A stretch of 37,833 nucleotides of DNA, taken from NCBI GenBank assembly GCA_027484655.1, contig JAIXSM010000021.1, positions 1-37,833 of the forward strand, given 5' to 3'. The notes under the pieces are model-generated. The model had not been told where the DNA came from. It saw nothing but the letters and a program-made list of their open reading frames with translations, and made no database searches. Of the stretch, positions 31,845 through 37,833 are shown piece after piece (within the stretch, counting starts at the first letter, position 1; every line of letters starts with the position of its first letter). Source of the stretch: Hyphomicrobiales bacterium. GTDB lineage: Bacteria; Pseudomonadota; Alphaproteobacteria; Rhizobiales; Beijerinckiaceae. Made by a program: the position numbers and the translations under genes.

Positions 31845-32900
31845 ATGAAAACTCATTTTATCGGCCACGAAGAGGTCGCGGGCTATACGCTTGATCTCGC
31901 CCGGCGCCTGAACCGCCTTGGATCCGACTTCCCGGAAAAATGGATCTACCTCGGTCCGTCCGGGAAAGTGATCGCGGATGAACTCTTGCATCAATTCGGC
32001 CCATCCGGCGGGCAAAGGGTGTTCGCAATCGGCGCCTTGTATGACCGCAAGACAAAGCAGTTCTCATTCACGAGCGGCGTTTCGTCGTCTGATTTCTCCC
32101 CCGGCGAAACCGTTCTGCTCATCGATAGCGCCATTCACACGGGATCGTCGCTTCTTGCGGGCCTTCGTGCGCTGGCTGCGTTGGGTGTTCATAACGTTCT
32201 CACCTACAGCCTTGTTGTGAAACGCGGCGCGGAGCTTGTTCCGACATATTTTGGCGTTCTGATCGACGATTGGGACAGGGCGCTCTTCCAGCTTGAGGTG
32301 ATCCCGAACAACCGTCTCGCTGAATCAGCGCCCTTCGGCACGCTTCGGCTGCTGACGAAGGAACACGTGCGCGCGCGCTTCGGCGCCCTGCCGCCGCCTT
32401 TCGAAGGCGTATCCGCTGGCGATCTTCTCTATAACGACGAAGCATATGGGCTGCGAACGTATGTCTACGAGCTTGAGGGAACGGTCGCTGGCTTCGTGAG
32501 CTTCGCCAAGCGTGAGGATGTGGCGTTCATCGACGCTTGGGCAACCTGCACAGAATTTCAGGGACGCGGCATTGGGTCCGCGACCTTGCGATGGGCGGAA
32601 ACCTGGGCGCGGTCTGCCCAATGTCGAACCGTCGAACTTTGGGCGGCCGAGCCGGCTGTTCCCATCTATCAAAAGTACAACTACCGTGGCGTTGGCGGCC
32701 GGGTCATGGATCTGGGCGCAGCTGGCCTCTTCCATCGGATGGAAAAGCACATTATGCATCAGGGGACCGGGGTTATTGACGGCGTGCGCGAAAAAGCGAC
32801 GCGCACCCCTTGGCATCCGGCCGGAAGCCGGTTAAATAGGCCGGTGGGCCCAGAGCAGGGGGCCCCAATCCAATTCAGCTTCCGCAAGCGAGTGCGTTGA
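31845..32900 (+). CDS. phosphoribosyltransferase-like domain fused to GNAT acetyltransferase
   Basis: 351-residue two-domain protein. Residues about 1-165 resemble a type I phosphoribosyltransferase: IYLGPSGKVIADELLHQFG and the PRPP-loop-like VLLIDSAIHTGSS (90-102), in which the usual second acidic residue after Asp is Ser, followed by VPTYFGVLIDDWDRALF. Residues about 170-300 form a GNAT domain: motif A FQGRGIGSATLRWAETWA (238-255) and motif B VPIYQKYNYRGVG. Residues about 305-351 are a basic, Pro-rich tail running into the rplJ leader. No signal peptide. Located between rplA and rplJ with the zinc-ribbon-like gene. Possible roles include nucleotide-linked modification or toxin-like/regulatory acetylation, but none is shown. 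The fusion itself is the firm observation. Confidence 0.75.
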   Translation: MKTHFIGHEEVAGYTLDLARRLNRLGSDFPEKWIYLGPSGKVIADELLHQFGPSGGQRVFAIGALYDRKTKQFSFTSGVSSSDFSPGETVLLIDSAIHTGSSLLAGLRALAALGVHNVLTYSLVVKRGAELVPTYFGVLIDDWDRALFQLEVIPNNRLAESAPFGTLRLLTKEHVRARFGALPPPFEGVSAGDLLYNDEAYGLRTYVYELEGTVAGFVSFAKREDVAFIDAWATCTEFQGRGIGSATLRWAETWARSAQCRTVELWAAEPAVPIYQKYNYRGVGGRVMDLGAAGLFHRMEKHIMHQGTGVIDGVREKATRTPWHPAGSRLNRPVGPEQGAPIQFSFRKRVR

Positions 32901-33244
32901 TCCTGAACGCTTTCGTACGCGGTTGATCGGTCGGCGGGCCCGGAACATACGTTCCGAGTGCGTCGGCCATGCCTTGTCCGAGACTGCGGGCGCATGGGCT
33001 TTCAGCCCAAGCTTAATCGTTCGCGAGCCGGTTTGTTCCGGTTCCGGCGGCCAGCATAGACGGGGAGAAGCGAATTTCCGGGACGCTCGCGCGCCTCGGG
33101 TTTGGTTCGAACCTTCTGTCCGGTGGCGAAACCATCGCTCCGGGGACAGGCATTCGATGCCGCTGTCGGCGCCTTCGGGCGCAGACGTGTGGTTCATGCA
33201 AGCCGATGGGGCGTCTCGACGCCTCGTCAACCGGAGAGAGCACT
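32901..33244 (+). promoter_or_regulatory. rplJ leader region with structured RNA elements
   Basis: No gene is seen in these 344 bp, expected to hold the rplJL-rpoB promoter and the L10/L12 autoregulatory leader. A TTCG-capped hairpin spans 33165-33186 (GTC-GCGCC pairing with GGCGC-GAC). A second stem, GGGGCGT/ACGCCTC with CTCG loop (33208-33225), ends just before the GGAGAG ribosome-binding site. A weak promoter match is TTGATC (32923) with CATACG (32946), 17-bp spacing. Control by L10 is known in other bacteria and inferred here. Confidence 0.5.
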
Positions 33245-33760
33245 GTGGACAGAGCGGAGAAGAAAGAGCTCGTCGCGGAACTGAACGGCATCTTTGCGAA
33301 GACGTCGGTCGTTGTCGTGGCGCACTACTCCGGCCTGACCGTCGCCCAGCTGCAGAATCTGCGTAGGCAGATGCGCGCTGCCGGCGCTTCGGTCCAGGTC
33401 GCGAAAAACCGCCTCGCCAAGATCGCTCTCGAAGGCACGGACGCAGCCGTGATTGGCCCCTTGCTGAAGGGTCCGACCCTGATCGCCTATTCGGACGATC
33501 CGGTGGCTGCTCCGAAGGTCGTCGCCGCCTTCGCGAAGGATCACGACAAGCTCGTGATCCTCGGCGGAGCCATGGGCGCGACCGCCCTGAACCCGGACGG
33601 AGTCAAGGCGCTCGCCACGCTTCCGTCCCTGGACGAACTGCGCGCCAACATCGTGGGGCTGGTCAACGCCCCCGCGACGAAGCTTGCGCAGCTCTCCACC
33701 GCGCCCGCAGCCAAGCTCGCGCGCGTGTTCGGGGCTTACGCCAATCGAGACGCGGCCTGA
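33245..33760 (+). CDS. rplJ: 50S ribosomal protein L10
   Basis: 171-residue L10, base of the L7/L12 stalk. Start GTG 33245 ([17 protein letters not shown]) has GGAGAG 6 nt upstream and gives the family length; the frame is open to 33206 without support. Typical segments: [44 protein letters not shown] and the C-terminal L12-binding helix region ([30 protein letters not shown]). rplL follows after 54 nt. Confidence 0.97.
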   Translation: MDRAEKKELVAELNGIFAKTSVVVVAHYSGLTVAQLQNLRRQMRAAGASVQVAKNRLAKIALEGTDAAVIGPLLKGPTLIAYSDDPVAAPKVVAAFAKDHDKLVILGGAMGATALNPDGVKALATLPSLDELRANIVGLVNAPATKLAQLSTAPAAKLARVFGAYANRDAA

Positions 33761-33814
33761 ACGGGGCCGACAGAATCAACCGGTTCGAACCGATAATCTC
33801 AAGGAAGATCAACA

Positions 33815-34186
<372 letters not shown>

Positions 34187-34426
34187 TGATCGCGGCGGCG
34201 TTCGCCGCTCGGTCGTACTGACAATGATACGGCGGTCCCGGGGTTTTCTCCGGGGCCGTTCCATCGTTCCGGAATCGGTCCTCGGGACTGCGATCCGGGA
34301 TCGCCTGCGCCGGAACGCAGGTAGTTTGAAGGAGCCCTCAGGGCTCCGAGCGCTCGGGTCTCCGGGATCCGCGCGAGAGGCGTGCGGCCCCGTCGGGCCC
34401 GCCGATATGAAGGTGCGAGAAGCGAT
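34187..34426 (+). promoter_or_regulatory. rplL-rpoB intergenic attenuator-like region
   Basis: This 240-bp gap holds several GC-rich hairpins: one at 34233-34258 (CGGTCCCGG with CCGGGGCCG, 8-nt loop), and a perfect GGAGCCC/GGGCTCC stem with TCA loop at 34331-34347. In enterobacteria the rplL-rpoB gap has an attenuator and an RNase III site that set the ribosomal-protein/polymerase ratio; an equivalent here is inference. No gene seen. Confidence 0.5.
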
Positions 34427-37400
34427 ATGGCTCAGACTCCGGCTCAGATCTCCAAACAGACGTTCACCGGTCGCAAGCGTATCCGCAAGTTCTTCGGTCA
34501 CATCCGGGAAGTGGCGGAAATGCCGAACCTCATCGAGGTTCAGAAGGCGTCCTACGACCAGTTCCTGATGGTCGAGGAGCCGAAGGGCGGCCGCGCCGAC
34601 GAAGGTCTGCAGGCGGTCTTCAAGTCGGTTTTCCCTATTCGCGATTTCGCGGGCACCGCGCAGCTCGACTTCGTGAGCTATGAGTTCGAGGAGCCCAAGT
34701 ACGACGTGGACGAGTGCCGCCAGCGCGGGATGACGTTTGCTGCGCCTCTGAAGGTGAAGCTGCGCCTCATCGTGTTCGACGTGGACCCGGATACGGGCGC
34801 GAAGTCCGTTCGCGACATCAAGGAGCAGGACGTCTACATGGGCGACATGCCCTTCATGACGTCCAACGGCACGTTCATCGTGAACGGCACCGAGCGCGTC
34901 ATCGTCTCCCAGATGCACCGTTCGCCGGGCGTGTTCTTCGATCACGACAAGGGCAAGACGCACTCGTCGGGCAAACTGCTGTTCGCCGCCCGCATCATCC
35001 CCTACCGCGGCTCCTGGCTCGACATTGAGTTCGATGCGAAGGACATTGTCTACGCGCGCATCGACCGCCGCCGCAAGATTCCCGCGACCTCCCTGCTGTT
35101 CGCCTTGGGTCTGGACGGCGAGGAGATCCTGAATTTCTTCTATCAGAAGGTGCAGTACACGCGTGTCGCCGACAAGAAGGGCGACTACTGGCGCGTGCCT
35201 TACGATCCCGAGCGCATGAAGGGCATGAAGGCCGCCGTTGACCTGATCGACGCCGATACGGGCGAGGTCGTGGTCGAGGTGGGCAAGAAGCTCACCGCCC
35301 GCACTGCCCGTCAGCTCTCCGAGCGCGGCGTCAAGGCCCTGAAGGCGCAGGATGAGGATCTGTACACGCAGTATCTGGCCGAGGATCTGTATGATCCCCG
35401 GACTGGCGAGATTTTTGCTGAGGCTGGTGAGGAGCTGACCGCGAAGTCGCTGGCGAACCTGGTCGAGAACGGCTTCGATGAATTGCCGATCCTCGACATC
35501 GACCATGTGAACGTCGGTCCCTACATCCGCAACACCCTTGCGGTGGACAAGAACTCCGCTCGCGAAGATGCGTTGTTTGACATCTATCGCGTCATGCGTC
35601 CGGGCGAGCCGCCGACGATCGACACGGCGGAGGCGATGTTCCACTCGCTGTTCTTCGACTCCGAGCGTTACGACCTGTCTGCCGTCGGTCGCGTGAAGAT
35701 GAACATGCGCCTGGACCTCGACGCCGCGGACACTGTGCGCGTCCTTCGCAAGGAAGATATCCTTGCGGTGGTGCGGGCGCTGGTGGATCTGCGCGACGGC
35801 CGCGGCGAGATCGACGACATCGACCACCTCGGCAACCGCCGTGTGCGTTCGGTCGGCGAACTCATGGAGAACCAGTATCGCCTCGGCCTGCTGCGCATGG
35901 AGCGCGCCATCAAGGAGCGCATGTCGTCCGTCGACATCGACACCGTGATGCCGCAGGATCTCATCAACGCGAAGCCTGCGGCCGCGGCCGTGCGCGAGTT
36001 CTTTGGCTCGTCGCAGCTTTCGCAGTTCATGGACCAGACGAACCCGCTCTCGGAGATCACCCACAAGCGCCGTCTTTCGGCGCTTGGTCCGGGCGGCCTC
36101 ACTCGCGAGCGCGCGGGCTTCGAGGTTCGCGACGTGCATCCGACGCACTATGGCCGCATCTGCCCGATTGAGACGCCGGAAGGTCCAAACATCGGCCTTA
36201 TCAACTCGCTCGCCACGTTTGCGCGCGTGAACAAGTACGGCTTCATCGAGGCTCCTTATCGCCGCGTACGCGATGGCAAGGTGACGGAAGAGGTGATCTA
36301 CCTCTCCGCCATGGAAGAGACGAAGCACTACGTCGCCCAGGCGAACGCGGTGGTGAATCCTGACGGCACGCTCGGCGAGGATCTGGTGGTTTGCCGCCAC
36401 GCGGGCGACGTCATCATGGCCCCGCGCGAGCGCGTCGATTTCATGGACGTGTCGCCGCAGCAGCTGGTGTCGGTGGCCGCGGCGCTCAGTCCGTTCCTTG
36501 AGAACGACGACGCCAACCGCGCGCTCATGGGCTCGAACATGCAGCGCCAGGCTGTGCCGCTCGTGAAGGCTGATGCGCCGCTCGTCGGCACCGGCATGGA
36601 GAGCGTGGTGGCGCGGGATTCCGGCGCTGCCATCGCCGCCCGCCGCACGGGTTACATCGACCAGATCGACGCCACGCGTATCGTTATCCGCGCCACCGAG
36701 GAACTCGACCCCTCGAAGGCCGGCGTCGATATCTATCGCCTGATGAAGTTCCAGCGCTCGAACCAGTCGACGTGCATCAATCAGCGTCCGCTGGTGAAGG
36801 TCGGCGACTTCGTGCGCAAGGGCGATATCATCGCGGACGGCCCGTCCACGGACCTCGGCGATCTGGCTCTCGGCCGCAACGTGCTCGTCGCGTTCATGCC
36901 GTGGAACGGCTACAACTTCGAGGACTCGATCCTGCTTAACGAGCGCATCGTGCGCGACGACGTGTTCACGTCCATTCACATCGATGAGTTCGAGGTGATG
37001 GCCCGCGACACCAAGCTGGGCCAGGAGGAAATCACCCGCGACATCCCGAATGTCGGCGAAGAGGCGCTGCGCAACCTCGACGAGGCCGGCATCGTCTATA
37101 TCGGTGCGGAAGTGCAGCCGGGCGACATCCTGGTCGGCAAGGTGACGCCGAAGGGCGAGAGCCCGATGACGCCGGAGGAGAAGCTGCTCCGCGCCATCTT
37201 CGGCGAGAAGGCGTCCGACGTCCGCGACACCTCGCTCCGCCTGCCGCCCGGCGTGGCCGGTACCATCGTCGATGTCCGCGTCTTCAGCCGTCGTGGCGTC
37301 GACAAGGATGAGCGCGCGATGGCGATCGAGCGCGCCGAGATCGACCGCCTGGCGAAGGACCGCGACGACGAGAAGGCGATCCAGGAGCGGTCCTTCTTCT

Positions 37401-37833
37401 CCCGCCTCCGCGAGCGCCTGCTCGGCCGCAAGGCCTCGGGCGGCTTCAAGGGCGTGAAGGCAGGCACCGAGATCACGCAGGATGTGCTCGACCAGTTCGC
37501 CAAGGCGACCTGGCGCCAGATCGGCGTGCAGGACGACGCCGCGATGGCGGAGATCGAGGCGCTGAAGCGGGAGTTCGACGCGGCTGTCGAGCGTCTGCAG
37601 AAGCGCTTCGAGTCGAAGGTCGAGAAGCTGCAGCGCGGCGACGAGCTGCCGCCTGGCGTGATGAAGATGGTCAAGGTCTTCGTCGCGGTGAAGCGCAAGC
37701 TCCAGCCCGGCGACAAGATGGCCGGCCGCCACGGCAACAAGGGTGTCGTCTCCCGCGTCGTGCCGATCGAGGACATGCCGTTCCTCGAGGACGGGACGAG
37801 CGTGGACCTGGTGCTGAACCCGCTCGGCGTGCC
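34427..37833 (+). CDS. rpoB: DNA-directed RNA polymerase subunit beta, C-terminus beyond window
   Basis: The frame from ATG 34427 ([26 protein letters not shown]) stays open to the window end: 1135 codons of an expected total near 1380. Clear landmarks: [24 protein letters not shown], the rifampicin region [40 protein letters not shown], and [20 protein letters not shown], and near the end [21 protein letters not shown] (active-site region). The residues usually mutated in rifampicin resistance (D516, H526 and S531 in E. coli numbering) read wild-type here. The subunit forms the catalytic cleft with beta prime, whose gene should follow. The opposite strand carries a long open frame that is only a GC-driven shadow. 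Confidence 0.98.
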   Translation, partial: MAQTPAQISKQTFTGRKRIRKFFGHIREVAEMPNLIEVQKASYDQFLMVEEPKGGRADEGLQAVFKSVFPIRDFAGTAQLDFVSYEFEEPKYDVDECRQRGMTFAAPLKVKLRLIVFDVDPDTGAKSVRDIKEQDVYMGDMPFMTSNGTFIVNGTERVIVSQMHRSPGVFFDHDKGKTHSSGKLLFAARIIPYRGSWLDIEFDAKDIVYARIDRRRKIPATSLLFALGLDGEEILNFFYQKVQYTRVADKKGDYWRVPYDPERMKGMKAAVDLIDADTGEVVVEVGKKLTARTARQLSERGVKALKAQDEDLYTQYLAEDLYDPRTGEIFAEAGEELTAKSLANLVENGFDELPILDIDHVNVGPYIRNTLAVDKNSAREDALFDIYRVMRPGEPPTIDTAEAMFHSLFFDSERYDLSAVGRVKMNMRLDLDAADTVRVLRKEDILAVVRALVDLRDGRGEIDDIDHLGNRRVRSVGELMENQYRLGLLRMERAIKERMSSVDIDTVMPQDLINAKPAAAAVREFFGSSQLSQFMDQTNPLSEITHKRRLSALGPGGLTRERAGFEVRDVHPTHYGRICPIETPEGPNIGLINSLATFARVNKYGFIEAPYRRVRDGKVTEEVIYLSAMEETKHYVAQANAVVNPDGTLGEDLVVCRHAGDVIMAPRERVDFMDVSPQQLVSVAAALSPFLENDDANRALMGSNMQRQAVPLVKADAPLVGTGMESVVARDSGAAIAARRTGYIDQIDATRIVIRATEELDPSKAGVDIYRLMKFQRSNQSTCINQRPLVKVGDFVRKGDIIADGPSTDLGDLALGRNVLVAFMPWNGYNFEDSILLNERIVRDDVFTSIHIDEFEVMARDTKLGQEEITRDIPNVGEEALRNLDEAGIVYIGAEVQPGDILVGKVTPKGESPMTPEEKLLRAIFGEKASDVRDTSLRLPPGVAGTIVDVRVFSRRGVDKDERAMAIERAEIDRLAKDRDDEKAIQERSFFSRLRERLLGRKASGGFKGVKAGTEITQDVLDQFAKATWRQIGVQDDAAMAEIEALKREFDAAVERLQKRFESKVEKLQRGDELPPGVMKMVKVFVAVKRKLQPGDKMAGRHGNKGVVSRVVPIEDMPFLEDGTSVDLVLNPLGV

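Overview
The window comes from a high-GC alphaproteobacterium, most likely of the order Hyphomicrobiales (Rhizobiales). I infer this from the gene order secE-nusG-rplK-rplA ... rplJ-rplL-rpoB at the right end, the alphaproteobacterial style of the proteins, and the long intergenic palindromes. No rRNA, tRNA or CRISPR array was seen. Taxonomy below the order is not supported by what I can read.

Left part (1-6.9 kb): a guanine deaminase cut by the window edge (minus strand), then an Rrf2-family regulator followed by a complete sulfate ABC importer (sbp-cysT-cysW-cysA). A perfect 10+10 bp inverted repeat lies just before the sbp start and is a good candidate operator. A small lipoprotein and a divergent Rid-family protein follow on the minus strand.

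Catabolic block (6.4-16.2 kb): two convergent operons carry matched paralogues. The plus-strand operon is CodA-like amidohydrolase, FAD-linked oxidase, flavodoxin-fold oxidoreductase. The minus-strand operon is FAD-linked oxidase, flavodoxin-fold oxidoreductase, creatininase-superfamily hydrolase. A NitT/TauT-type importer (binding protein, ATPase, permease) diverges from the minus operon. Together these look like import, two redox steps and two C-N hydrolyses acting on a nitrogen heterocycle of unknown identity. This is the best candidate here for an undescribed pathway.

Molybdenum/tungsten block (16.9-24.2 kb): a one-component regulator (excisionase-like HTH plus PBP-like sensor) diverges from a compact eight-gene operon. 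Its genes are tupB-tupC-tupA (tungstate importer), a ModA-like binding protein without its own permease, an unknown 112-residue Cys-containing protein, and a FecCD-type importer resembling MolABC. Most junctions overlap by 1-4 nt. An HdeA/HdeB-like periplasmic protein and two large palindromes lie to its left.

Middle (24.2-29.3 kb): a lower-GC gene for an autotransporter-like outer-membrane protein, a scar region with the C-terminal end of an IS5-type transposase, then a MetE-like methyltransferase with a VOC (extradiol-dioxygenase-like) protein on the minus strand, and a small secreted protein.

Right part (29.3-37.8 kb): the transcription/translation cluster secE-nusG-rplK-rplA-rplJ-rplL-rpoB (rpoB cut by the window end). 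It is unusual in having a strong terminator after rplA, then two non-ribosomal genes before rplJ: a small zinc-ribbon-like protein and a phosphoribosyltransferase-GNAT fusion. Starts were chosen by Shine-Dalgarno fit, overlap with the previous gene and signal peptides. All functional names are family-level readings by eye, without database searches.
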